From Chloroflexota bacterium (GTDB lineage: Bacteria > Chloroflexota > Ktedonobacteria > Ktedonobacterales > Ktedonobacteraceae), in the NCBI GenBank assembly GCA_005879655.1, contig VBJK01000114.1, positions 1 to 13,454 on the forward strand: a stretch of 13,454 nt of DNA. The letters are read 5' to 3'. The notes beneath the pieces were generated by a model. That model worked only from the letters and a program-made list of their open reading frames with translations. It was not told the origin of the DNA and did no database searches. The position numbers were made by a program, and so were the translations under genes. How positions within the stretch are numbered: position 1 is the first letter of the stretch; every line of letters starts with the position of its first letter. Below, in pieces: positions 1 through 6,917 of the stretch.

Positions 1-1
1 A

Positions 2-604
2 TCTTTTGGGATTAGATGCTCTTCACTAATCACGCCCAGAGTGCAGTGGGAGAAGCAGAAGGCTGGATTACATATCCCTATAGCACTTCACGGTACAGTC
101 CTGCAAAAGGCTGGATTAATCCATATGCTCACAGCGCAATTGGAGACTGAACATACAGTAGCACAGTCAATGTTCAAGCAAGCGTTACGCTTAGCCAAAC
201 AAGCAGACGAAGAAGAGAACCCGCAATTGAAGTTTGACTGTGGATATATCCATTTAAGCATGGCAGAGGCACTGACTACTCGACATCACCCAGTCACGCT
301 CAAAGAGCACTTGGATGAAGCAGCCAAATTGATAGATCCGGCATTCCAGCGACGCCACCTCATGGTTCAAGTACTTCGTGCACAAGGGGATATAATAAAT
401 GCGAAGTATAGTAGTGGTTTGAAGCGAGATAGACACTATGGAGAGGCAACAGAGCTGGCAATCGAAGCGTTGAGGCTTGCGAAAACGCTGGAATCGCGGG
501 TGAATAGAGATCGCATTCTGGGCATCTATCAACAACTCATGAAGAGTCCTTACCAGCATGAACCGATGGTTGCTCGTTTGGGATTGATGCTTGCAAATTG
601 GTAG
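2..604 (+). CDS. C-terminal part of a helical TPR-like protein (5' end outside window)
   Basis: The frame is open from base 2 to a TAG at 602-604, so the gene probably starts upstream of the window; an internal GTG at 41 is the first usable start seen here but has no convincing ribosome binding site. The protein is almost wholly alpha-helical, with TPR-like helix pairs: a segment rich in Ala/Leu/Gln ending in FKQALRLAKQADEEEN, and near the end YGEATELAIEALRLAKTLESR. The closing part (ILGIYQQLMKSPY...VARLGLMLANW) resembles, from memory, the C-terminal ends of large TPR regulators common in Ktedonobacteria; that is a family impression, not a proven match. No DNA-binding, nuclease or catalytic domain lies in the visible part. 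A 12-base stretch, AAGGCTGGATTA, occurs twice near the 5' edge (from 59 and from 107). The stop is 34 bases before the next start, so co-transcription is possible. Function unknown beyond likely protein-protein contacts. Confidence 0.55.
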   Translation, partial: SFGIRCSSLITPRVQWEKQKAGLHIPIALHGTVLQKAGLIHMLTAQLETEHTVAQSMFKQALRLAKQADEEENPQLKFDCGYIHLSMAEALTTRHHPVTLKEHLDEAAKLIDPAFQRRHLMVQVLRAQGDIINAKYSSGLKRDRHYGEATELAIEALRLAKTLESRVNRDRILGIYQQLMKSPYQHEPMVARLGLMLANW

Positions 605-638
605 GTTTCCTGGAGGGCATTATTAGAGAGGATGTGTA

Positions 639-2666
639 TTGATCGAATCGATAGCTGAAATTGTACTCCGTCATGCACAACGACAGCCGGAGCGCCCGGC
701 GCTCTTCTTTGAGGAGCAGACCATTGGCTATGGCCAACTGGCAAAAGAGGCTATACGCTTCATGCGCGCATTAATGGCGTGGGGATTACAGCCGGGTGAT
801 CGCGTTGCCCTTTTCCTGGATAATTGTCCTGCATTTGTTGTATCTTATCTCGGTACTCACTTGGCTAGAGGCATAGTAGTGCTGGTGAATACGCAATATC
901 GTCAGGTAGAACTCAGCCACATCCTGAATGATGCAGGAGTGCGCTTATGTGTCACTAGTGCCGCAGGAGCCGAAGCTTTGCGGCGTATCGCAGTGCCGAC
1001 CTTGACCACACTGGTGCTGACGGGTGAGAGGGAGGTGGGGCCAGCAAGTGAGGGTATCGGGTGTATTGCCTTCACGGATTTTATGGTTGATGCTAATGAT
1101 CTCCATGGTCTCACAGGGGAACCACGTGCAGGGCAACCAGGCACAGGGGAACCAGGCACAGGGCAACCACAAGGGATTGCCCCTACAATGGAAGACGGAT
1201 CGGCTTGCGAGGGGGCTTCGTACCATTGTAGCTTGCGAGGGGAACCACGTACAGGGGAACCAGGCACAGGGGAACCACGCACAGGGCAACCACAAGGGAT
1301 TGCCCCTACAATGGAAGACGGATCGGCTTGCGAGGGGGCTTCGTACCATTGTAGCCTGCGAGGGGAACCACGTACAGGGGAACCACGTGCAGGGGAACCA
1401 CGCACAGGGCAACCACAAGGGATTGCCCCTACGATGGAAGACGGATCGGCTTGCGAGGGGGCTTCGTACCATTGTAGCTTGCGAGGGGAACCACGTACAG
1501 GGGAACCACGCACAGGGGAACCACGCACAGGGCAACCACAAGGGATTGCCCCTACAATGGAAGACGGATCGGCCTACGCGTGGTTGCCCTGTGGCGCTGC
1601 GATGCCTGGTGCTGAAGATCCTGCCGTGATAGGCTATACTTCGGGTACGACTGGACGGGCAAAGGGTGCGTTGCTCATCCATCGTAATCTGACGGCCAAC
1701 GTTGCGGCGGTGACTGCGGCCTGGCATTGGACTGACAGGGATTGCTTGTTGTTAACGCTCCCACTGTTTCATGCGCATGGTTTGATGGTTGGCTTGCATG
1801 GAACCCTCTTCAGTGGTGCCAGCGTTGTGCTGCGACAGAAGTTTGATGCTGCGGATGTGTGCTCTATATTGCATAAAGATGCTGGTATTACGCTCTTTTT
1901 CGGCGTACCAACCATGTATGCCAGACTGCTGACGGAGGCTGAGCGGCAGGGAGTGCCTGCTCATCTGCCACGACTGTTTGTGTCTGGTTCGGCACCACTC
2001 AGTCCGCAGCTCTTCAATGATTTTGCACGGGTCTTTGGGCAAAGCATCCTGGAACGTTATGGGATGACGGAGACGATTATGAACCTGACAAACCCGTATG
2101 AGGGCGAACGACGAGCTGGCACAGTGGGCGGACCATTTCCCGGTCAACAGGCACGAGTCGTGGATGTGCGTACACGACTGCCACTTGCGGCGGGTGAGAT
2201 AGGCGAGATAGAGGTGCGAGGGCCGCACGTCTTTGTGGGATATTGGCAGCGGCCTGATGCCACGGCTGAAGCGTTTAGTTGTGATGGGTGGTTCAAAACC
2301 GGCGATCTGGGTTGGTGTAGTAGCGATGGGTATTACACGATAACTGGGCGTGCACGCGAATTGATTATCAGTGGTGGGTATAATATCTATCCACGCGAGG
2401 TTGAAGATGTATTAGAAACACACCCGGCTATCGCTGAAGTTGCGGTGTTAGGACTGCCAGACTCTGAGATGGGCGAGCAAGTTGTCGCAGTCGTTGTGCC
2501 CAGGCAAGGTCATGCACCTACGGCTCATGAGCTTATTGTATTTTGTCGTGAGCAGCTCGCCAGTTATAAAAAGCCCCGGCGCGTAGTTTTTGTGGATACA
2601 CTGCCACGCAATGCCCTGGGTAAGATACAAAAGCATTTACTCGTCGCACAGTTATCGTCGTGGTGA
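639..2666 (+). CDS. AMP-forming acyl-CoA synthetase, MatB/ACSF3-like, with in-frame repeat insertion
   Basis: ANL-superfamily ligase that would activate a carboxylic acid with ATP to an acyl-adenylate and then form the CoA thioester in the cytoplasm. All core motifs are visible: P-loop YTSGTTGRAKG (residues 333-343), ERYGMTET (472-479), GWFKTGDLG (550-558), hinge and binding motif GRARELIISGGYNIYPREVE (570-589), and the C-terminal catalytic lysine K662 in PRNALGK. The stretch RYGMTETIMNLTNPYEGERRAGTVG is closest, from memory, to malonyl-CoA synthetases (MatB, human ACSF3); malonate as substrate is therefore an inference, and another short or medium acyl-CoA ligase is possible. The start is TTG at 639, 7 bases after GAGAGG; the nearby ATG (632) and GTG (634) are out of frame. 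At 675 residues it is about 160 longer than usual. The excess is residues about 158-319, a DNA repeat array read as Gly-Glu-Pro-Arg-Thr-rich 41-residue units just before the P-loop. It falls in a variable linker, so activity may survive. Confidence 0.85.
   Translation: MIESIAEIVLRHAQRQPERPALFFEEQTIGYGQLAKEAIRFMRALMAWGLQPGDRVALFLDNCPAFVVSYLGTHLARGIVVLVNTQYRQVELSHILNDAGVRLCVTSAAGAEALRRIAVPTLTTLVLTGEREVGPASEGIGCIAFTDFMVDANDLHGLTGEPRAGQPGTGEPGTGQPQGIAPTMEDGSACEGASYHCSLRGEPRTGEPGTGEPRTGQPQGIAPTMEDGSACEGASYHCSLRGEPRTGEPRAGEPRTGQPQGIAPTMEDGSACEGASYHCSLRGEPRTGEPRTGEPRTGQPQGIAPTMEDGSAYAWLPCGAAMPGAEDPAVIGYTSGTTGRAKGALLIHRNLTANVAAVTAAWHWTDRDCLLLTLPLFHAHGLMVGLHGTLFSGASVVLRQKFDAADVCSILHKDAGITLFFGVPTMYARLLTEAERQGVPAHLPRLFVSGSAPLSPQLFNDFARVFGQSILERYGMTETIMNLTNPYEGERRAGTVGGPFPGQQARVVDVRTRLPLAAGEIGEIEVRGPHVFVGYWQRPDATAEAFSCDGWFKTGDLGWCSSDGYYTITGRARELIISGGYNIYPREVEDVLETHPAIAEVAVLGLPDSEMGEQVVAVVVPRQGHAPTAHELIVFCREQLASYKKPRRVVFVDTLPRNALGKIQKHLLVAQLSSW
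1112..1593 (+). repeat. 123-bp in-frame tandem repeat array with inverted ends, inside the acyl-CoA synthetase gene
   Basis: The core GGGCAACCACAAGGGATTGC starts at 1161, 1284, 1407 and 1530: three exact steps of 123 bases, which is 41 codons. Each unit has about four 15-base minirepeats of the type ACAGGGGAACCACGC (read Gly-Glu-Pro-Arg/Gly-Thr) and a longer part in which CTACAATGG and CCATTGTAG face each other across about 30 bases. The left edge CACAGGGGAACCACG (1112-1126) is matched 14/15 by the reverse complement of the right edge (1579-1593), so the whole block has MITE-like inverted ends. No target duplication is evident. Units differ at only a few bases, for example CTACGATGG in the third, which points to recent amplification. 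Because 123 is divisible by 3 and the unit has few stops, long spurious ORFs run through other frames on both strands. Confidence 0.9.
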
Positions 2667-2841
2667 GAGCAGGATTGGTCAGCGGCCATGGTGAGCTAAC
2701 AACCATCTGCCTTTGGAAAAAAGTTGCTTCAGTTAAAGAAAACTCAAAATTCTCCGATAGCCATACGTGTAACGCTTTTAGGAGTTCCTTCGTGCTCCTC
2801 AAAGAGAAGTGTATTAGTCTATCTAAAAGGAGAGATAAGTC

Positions 2842-3336
2842 ATGGCAATGCAAAGCCCTAGAGATCTTTTAGTCTACGAGTTACAAGGTATCTATGACGC
2901 AGAGCAAAGGATTCTGCAAATGCTGCCTGTGTTAGCGCAAGAAACAGAGAATGCACAGACTAAACAAGCCTTGCAGCAGCATGAGAGCGAAACCAGACAA
3001 CAGGTGACTAACCTCGAACAGTGTTTTCAAGCTTTAGGTATTCAGGCTAAGGGAGTTCCCTGCCAGGCCGTTGCGGGCTTAAAGCAAGATCATGATAATT
3101 TCCTCAAGGAGAAGCCATCTCCTGAGGTAATATCTCTGCACAACCTAGTAGGTGCTGCAAAGACTGAGTGCTATGAGATTGCTTCCTACAAAGGCTTGAT
3201 AGAGATGGCCACCGTTCTTGGAGAGAAACAGTGTGTTGCGTTACTGCAACAAAACTTGAGGCAAGAAGAGGACATGCTCAAGCGTGTCGAGCAGATGGCC
3301 AAACAAGTTAGCAAACAAGTGGCAGGCCAGATCTAA
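2842..3336 (+). CDS. DUF892 / YciF-like ferritin-like four-helix protein
   Basis: A 164-residue all-helical protein of the DUF892 (YciE/YciF) family, a ferritin-like di-iron fold linked to stress responses; its exact activity is not settled. The family pattern is clear: ELQGIYDAEQRILQMLP at residues 13-29, HESETRQQV at 47-55, LEQCFQALG at 58-66, ECYEIASYKGL at 109-119 and RQEEDMLKRVEQMA at 140-153. Likely metal ligands by family analogy are E21, H47 or E50, E109 or E112, and E142 or E143. From memory the family usually reads E-H-Y-E where this protein has E-C-Y-E, so Cys110 may replace a conserved His. The length is typical. The start ATG follows a strong AAAGGAGA (about 2826-2833). A 175-base gap to the synthetase suggests its own promoter, although none stands out; AGGAG (2780) and CTCCT (2795) could form a weak leader hairpin. 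It is not paired with catalase or yciE genes here. Confidence 0.88.
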   Translation: MAMQSPRDLLVYELQGIYDAEQRILQMLPVLAQETENAQTKQALQQHESETRQQVTNLEQCFQALGIQAKGVPCQAVAGLKQDHDNFLKEKPSPEVISLHNLVGAAKTECYEIASYKGLIEMATVLGEKQCVALLQQNLRQEEDMLKRVEQMAKQVSKQVAGQI

Positions 3337-3346
3337 GAGTGTCGCA

Positions 3347-3379
3347 GGACCACTCACCTTCAAAGCAGATGAGCGGTCC
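3347..3379 (+). terminator. Possible hairpin terminator after the DUF892 gene
   Basis: GGACC-a-CTCA (3347-3356) can pair with TGAG-c-GGTCC (3370-3379), a nine-pair stem with one mismatch, 11 bases after the DUF892 stop. There is no run of T after it, so a true intrinsic terminator is uncertain. Confidence 0.3.
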
Positions 3380-3815
3380 TCACTATCTCTTAAGTAGAGG
3401 ATGTGTAGCGTTGGAGCAGGCGTCATGCTCGCGACTGAGGGCGAAGTTCCGCGCTTTCAGGTGAGAGACGTGATGAGCCAGATGGCTCCCGTAAAAACTC
3501 CTCCTGAGTTAGGAGCAAGACCCACCGTGGCATCGGTTGTGTGTCCATCCAGGTAACGATTGCCATCTGGGACGGCAAGGCACTTAAGGGTGAAGGCTCC
3601 TTCCTAGTCGAGAACAATGGGATTGCTCACTTTTCGTAGGAGAGAATATCATACTCACGTGTTTTGTACAAGAACGGAGCCAATTAGGCCAAGTGTATAG
3701 CAGGATGGCAGAACTCAGGAGAGCTGTGTACAGTAAAAGCTGCAAGCACGGTCCTGAGCGAAGATATCATGAACTATCCTGCTTTTCTGTCTCTTTTACG
3801 CAAGGAAACGCTGAT
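3380..3815. other. Gene-poor stretch with a possible frameshifted short gene (3425-3639)
   Basis: No intact gene is supported here. An ATG at 3425 with GGAG nine bases upstream opens 43 codons to a TAA at 3554 (MLATEGEVPRFQVRDVMSQM...). In the next frame, a protein-like run (VSIQVTIAIWDGKALKGEGS...NGIAHFS) ends with TAG at 637-639 of the same kilobase (3637-3639). The two frames meet at a short GT-rich stretch (about 3538-3544). A single-base change there would join them into about 73 residues, so this may be a decayed or frameshifted small gene of unknown function. The rest, up to the adenylate kinase stop at 3816, shows nothing recognisable. Confidence 0.25.
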
Positions 3816-4541
3816 TTAGTCGTAAGTAACAGGAGACCCCCCGGTAGAAAATGGTGTAGGCCAAGGCAAAGCATTCTTCCCATTTGTGCGCATAGAGAGA
3901 GCTTTGAGTTCCTTCAAGAAGTCGCTCTGTACCTGATCGACCTCCTGATTGCCATTGATAGTGATCAGGTTTTTTTGCCTCTTGTAATATTCGAGCAAGT
4001 GAATAGTCTCAGAGAAAAAAATCCCCAGGCGCTTTTGTATAGCCTCGCCTTTATCGTCGGCACGTTGGTACAACTCACTGCCATCAATGTCACAGATGCC
4101 AGCTACTTTAGGAGGACAGGTCATACTGTTGTAAACATGTTGGTTGGCTCGACAGATATAGCGACTGGAGAGCCGTCTGAGAAGTTCTGAGCGGGGTACC
4201 TCTATATAAGCAGCGCTATGAATACGCTTGTGGATGCGTGCTAAGTTATAATCCAATGCTTGGGATTGAGCGATGGTACGCGGAAAACCGTCTAGTACGA
4301 CACCTTGAGCACAATCTGGTTGTGCGATACGTTCTAAGACCATAGTAACCGCGATGGCGTCAGGAACTAATGCCCCTCTATCGAGATAGGTCTTGGCTTT
4401 AAGACCTGACTCTGTCTGCTGGTCTAAGGCTTGACGGAAGAGATCACCGCTGGAGATATGGCATACCCCAAGAGCCTGCGAAAGTTTTGCGGCCTGCGTG
4501 CCTTTTCCTGATCCTTGCGCACCGATGAGAATGATATTCAT
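3816..4541 (-). CDS. adk: Adenylate kinase
   Basis: Transfers phosphate between ATP and AMP (2 ADP = ATP + AMP) and balances cytoplasmic adenine nucleotides. The P-loop GAQGSGKGT is at residues 7-15, the AMP-binding SSGDLFR at 30-36, DGFPRT at 84-89, and a long-type LID at about 126-163 ending in ELYQRADD. In numbering that matches Bacillus-type enzymes, the four LID zinc positions are C130, N133, C150 and D153: two of the usual cysteines are missing, which suggests lost or weakened zinc binding or a partly hydrogen-bonded LID as in Gram-negative enzymes. The protein has 241 residues against about 215 expected; the excess is a Pro/Ser/Gly-rich tail after about residue 216. The start is supported by GGAGGA (4547-4552), five bases upstream. 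It stands alone rather than in the usual secY-adk-map ribosomal cluster, so it could be a second adk copy. Confidence 0.93.
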   Translation of the reverse strand: MNIILIGAQGSGKGTQAAKLSQALGVCHISSGDLFRQALDQQTESGLKAKTYLDRGALVPDAIAVTMVLERIAQPDCAQGVVLDGFPRTIAQSQALDYNLARIHKRIHSAAYIEVPRSELLRRLSSRYICRANQHVYNSMTCPPKVAGICDIDGSELYQRADDKGEAIQKRLGIFFSETIHLLEYYKRQKNLITINGNQEVDQVQSDFLKELKALSMRTNGKNALPWPTPFSTGGSPVTYD

Positions 4542-4665
4542 CTTTGTCCTCCATCAAGCGTCTGCTTAGATGCTTCATGGTATATACTCAAGTCATAAAA
4601 GTTGCTAACTGAATGGATGGGTATTTTTATTGTAAGGTGAATTTCATCAATAGCGCAATGGTTTG

Positions 4666-4860
4666 CTATAAAAGATTTTTTAGCAACACATCACAAACTC
4701 TGATCGTGTTCGCCGCTTCCACTGCTACGTTACGGTGCAGGTTTTGGGTCATGGCGTGTACATGTCGTTGGAACTGGTGTATAATGCGCATGCAGGCATG
4801 CAAACCGACCAGAACAGGAGGAGCGTAAATATTCTCTGGTAATTGCCAAAGCTGCTCCAA
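4666..4860 (-). CDS. Possible small helical protein, unrecognised
   Basis: A 64-codon frame begins with TTG at 4860, preceded by GAGGAG about three bases away (close spacing), and ends 124 bases before the adenylate kinase start on the same strand. The predicted peptide is rich in His, Asn, Leu and Val (for example LVGLHACMRIIHQFQRHVHA), with a helical, amphipathic look and no signal peptide or known motif. An overlapping plus-strand frame (4613-4828) is less protein-like. It could be a real small gene co-transcribed with adk, or chance. No function can be assigned. Confidence 0.3.
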   Translation of the reverse strand: MEQLWQLPENIYAPPVLVGLHACMRIIHQFQRHVHAMTQNLHRNVAVEAANTIRVCDVLLKNLL

Positions 4861-4909
4861 ATTCTCCTCGCTCTGTTCGGCAGGTCAAAAGGGAACGCTT
4901 GCTTCCTCC

Positions 4910-4927
4910 CCCTGTGTTAGGACAGGG
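4910..4927 (+). promoter_or_regulatory. Hairpin in the leader of the Ser/Thr kinase gene
   Basis: CCCTGT (4910-4915) and ACAGGG (4922-4927) form a perfect six-pair stem with a six-base loop, ending 12 bases before the GGAGG that serves the kinase start. It could be an operator dyad or a leader hairpin; nothing else shows its role. Confidence 0.3.
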
Positions 4928-4949
4928 ATAACCGCAAACGGAGGCTTTG

Positions 4950-6671
4950 ATGATTGAAACAGTTCCGTCGGGGACGGTGCTGAATGGACGCTACCGGATC
5001 GAGCGTGTGCTGGGCAGCGGAGGATTCGGACACGTCTACCTAGCAATGGATCAGACAACCAATCAGCAATATGCAGTAAAAGAATACCTAGTAAGTGGTG
5101 CAAGCGGGAAAGAACAACTAAAGCACGAAGCTACGGTACTAAGCCAATTGCACCATCCTAATTTACCTGCATTCCAAGATGCATTTATGGAGCGTGGTCG
5201 TTATTACATTGTGCTCAACTATATTGAAGGCAATGATTTGACCGACCTGTTGCGTACTGCTCGTCTGCGCAATGAGGTAGTGCCAATTGCAAAGATTACC
5301 AGTTGGTTGCTTGGAATCTGCGATGCGGTACTTTTTTTACATAGCCAGCAGCCGCCTGTCATTCATCGTGATATCAAGCCTGACAATATCCGCATTACCT
5401 CCACTGGGACGGCAGTGCTGGTTGATCTAGGCAATGCAAAAGCGGCGGCGGATGGCGCACGTACGCTTTTCTTTATTCGCCATCAGGGAACACCTGGTTA
5501 CGCGCCACAAGAGCAGTACCCTGGTGGTAGTGGTACTGACATACGTTCCGATGTGTATGCGCTGGGGGGTACGCTGTACTTCGCTCTGGTGGCACAAGAG
5601 CCACCTAGCGTTTCTACGCGCAATCAGCACATTCAACAAGGGCGGTCTGATCTGCTCACTCTCCACGAGATTCTGGCGAACAATCCGCCGGAGGAGAGTC
5701 CTGAAGCACAGGCAGCGCGGCAATTTCGACTGGGAGTTACGAAACCTGCTAAGCCCGCGCCGCGTCATTCGCGTCACGTAGCGCAGCTTGGTATGTTGCC
5801 GCCGGAGGCGCTTAAACAGCTCAATCGCGTTATACAGCGTGCTATGGCGATGAGACCTCAAGATCGTTATCAATCAGTAGCGGACTTCGCCACTGATCTG
5901 AGAAAGGTGGTTGTTGCAATGCCTAGCCCACCACCATCTCGATCTGAGCGCCCGCTTGATCTTCACGGCACGCAACCTGATTGGCCGCCGTTATCGGAAG
6001 TGGTAGAAGCAGCAAAGAATCAACTAAAGGGGGCGGATGTGCCTACGCCCCCTGTGCCTGATGCTGGCTCACAACCAGCAACAGGGGCCAATACATGTCC
6101 TCGCTGTAGTAGGCCCCTGCTGCTGCCTGCCTCTTTCTGTCCGCATTGTGGTTCTTCGCTCAACCAGGCTCCGCCAAGGAATAATACTACGGCTAAGGCG
6201 AATGTTAAAGGCAATGATATCTTAGCAGAACAGACGTTACTTATTGATCGTGACGTGTTGCGCAAAAAGGTTGCTCAATCTGCTCAAAACGTGCAGATGG
6301 GAGAAAGCTCTAAACAGAATCAGATGCCTCCAGCCAATAAGCGGTTGGCGAGTGCGCCAGTTGCACGGCAGCAGGCTCAAGCGTCAGGTTCACCCGCTAG
6401 CCGTATTGCTACCGCCACGCAGGTTCCCCCGGTCCAACTTGCGCCGGTATCCCCTCCTGCTGGGCATACGAACACGAGTCCACCACAGGTGCCGCCAGCT
6501 ATGCGCACAACATCGTCAGTATTCAAGCTAGACCCAAAACTCTTAGCGATTATACTCGTTGCTTTTGTTATCCTGCTAGCCCTTATTCTGCTATTGCTAC
6601 TGAACCATGGTGGTACTGGGCAAGCCTATACACCTATAACTCTGCCTACTGCGATGCGATATCAACGGTGA
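4950..6671 (+). CDS. Membrane-anchored Ser/Thr protein kinase with zinc ribbon
   Basis: Hanks-type kinase expected to phosphorylate Ser/Thr on partner proteins at the inner face of the membrane. I chose ATG 4950 (573 residues) because GGAGG (4940-4944) lies five bases before it, against only two before the TTG at 4947. The kinase domain is at about 15-325: glycine loop GSGGFGHVY (22-30), ATP-binding K44 in YAVKEY, catalytic HRDIKPDN (139-146) with D141, metal-binding D159 in DLG (a variant of DFG), and GTPGYAPQEQ in the activation segment. A zinc ribbon, CPRC...CPHC, with C383, C386, C397 and C400 follows. Next comes a Pro/Gln/Ala-rich linker and one membrane helix at about 531-551. Only about 22 residues follow the helix, so the large outer sensor domain of PknB-like kinases is absent; signals may come through the zinc ribbon or partner proteins. 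It is divergent from the small ORF and adk to its left. The substrate is unknown. Confidence 0.9.
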   Translation: MIETVPSGTVLNGRYRIERVLGSGGFGHVYLAMDQTTNQQYAVKEYLVSGASGKEQLKHEATVLSQLHHPNLPAFQDAFMERGRYYIVLNYIEGNDLTDLLRTARLRNEVVPIAKITSWLLGICDAVLFLHSQQPPVIHRDIKPDNIRITSTGTAVLVDLGNAKAAADGARTLFFIRHQGTPGYAPQEQYPGGSGTDIRSDVYALGGTLYFALVAQEPPSVSTRNQHIQQGRSDLLTLHEILANNPPEESPEAQAARQFRLGVTKPAKPAPRHSRHVAQLGMLPPEALKQLNRVIQRAMAMRPQDRYQSVADFATDLRKVVVAMPSPPPSRSERPLDLHGTQPDWPPLSEVVEAAKNQLKGADVPTPPVPDAGSQPATGANTCPRCSRPLLLPASFCPHCGSSLNQAPPRNNTTAKANVKGNDILAEQTLLIDRDVLRKKVAQSAQNVQMGESSKQNQMPPANKRLASAPVARQQAQASGSPASRIATATQVPPVQLAPVSPPAGHTNTSPPQVPPAMRTTSSVFKLDPKLLAIILVAFVILLALILLLLLNHGGTGQAYTPITLPTAMRYQR

Positions 6672-6742
6672 TCATCGCTGAGTAGGCATGAGGAGCCTTC
6701 TGTTGTAAAAGTCCACACGCGATTTTTCCCTGTTACATCAAG

Positions 6743-6910
6743 ATGAGCCTGTTATTGGGGAACTATACATTACCTTATGATTTTCTTCAACTTAGATATG
6801 ATAGGCATTACTCTTCTTCTATTTTCGCTGAAGGATGGGAGACTCGCATTGTCTCACTCGAACAAGCGCCTCGGTATCAGTTTGCCCCTGATAGTTTGAG
6901 AGGGCTATAA
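6743..6910 (+). CDS. Possible 55-residue ORF, unrecognised
   Basis: ATG at 6743 opens 55 codons to a TAA at 6908-6910, seven bases before the start of the FMN reductase gene. The peptide begins MSLLLGNYTLPYDFLQLRYD and ends in QFAPDSLRGL; its mixed, balanced composition is protein-like, but no motif is recognised and no good ribosome binding site precedes it. It may be a small partner gene, the remnant of a longer one, or chance. Its stop codon lies within the putative -10 box of the next gene, which argues against a simple operon. Confidence 0.3.
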   Translation: MSLLLGNYTLPYDFLQLRYDRHYSSSIFAEGWETRIVSLEQAPRYQFAPDSLRGL

Positions 6911-6911
6911 T
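6882..6911 (+). promoter_or_regulatory. Putative promoter giving a leaderless FMN reductase mRNA
   Basis: A perfect TATAAT (6906-6911) sits 18 bases after TTGCCC (6882-6887), a 4/6 match to the -35 consensus. The -10 box ends six bases before the ATG at 6918, so transcription would begin at or next to the start codon. No Shine-Dalgarno lies at a normal distance; the nearest purine-rich stretch is about 14 bases away. This fits a leaderless mRNA, but it is inferred from spacing alone. Confidence 0.45.
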
Positions 6912-6917
6912 ATTATC

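Noticed and set aside
902..1727. Long ORFs on both strands and in another plus frame over the acyl-CoA synthetase repeat (902-1528 minus, 945-1727 minus, 1024-1629 plus)
   Set aside because: They are produced by a 123-bp unit that is divisible by three and lacks stops in several frames; their peptides are repetitive and have no conserved part, whereas the 639-2666 frame carries all synthetase motifs.
2660..2872. A 70-codon plus-strand ORF between the synthetase and the DUF892 gene
   Set aside because: It overlaps the start and ribosome binding site of the DUF892 gene in another frame and does not look protein-like.
3693..4190. A 165-codon plus-strand ORF
   Set aside because: It is antisense to adenylate kinase, whose motifs are unmistakable, and its translation has no recognisable features.
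5427..5873. ORFs on both strands inside the kinase gene
   Set aside because: Shadows of the kinase coding frame; Arg-rich, low-complexity translations without family features.
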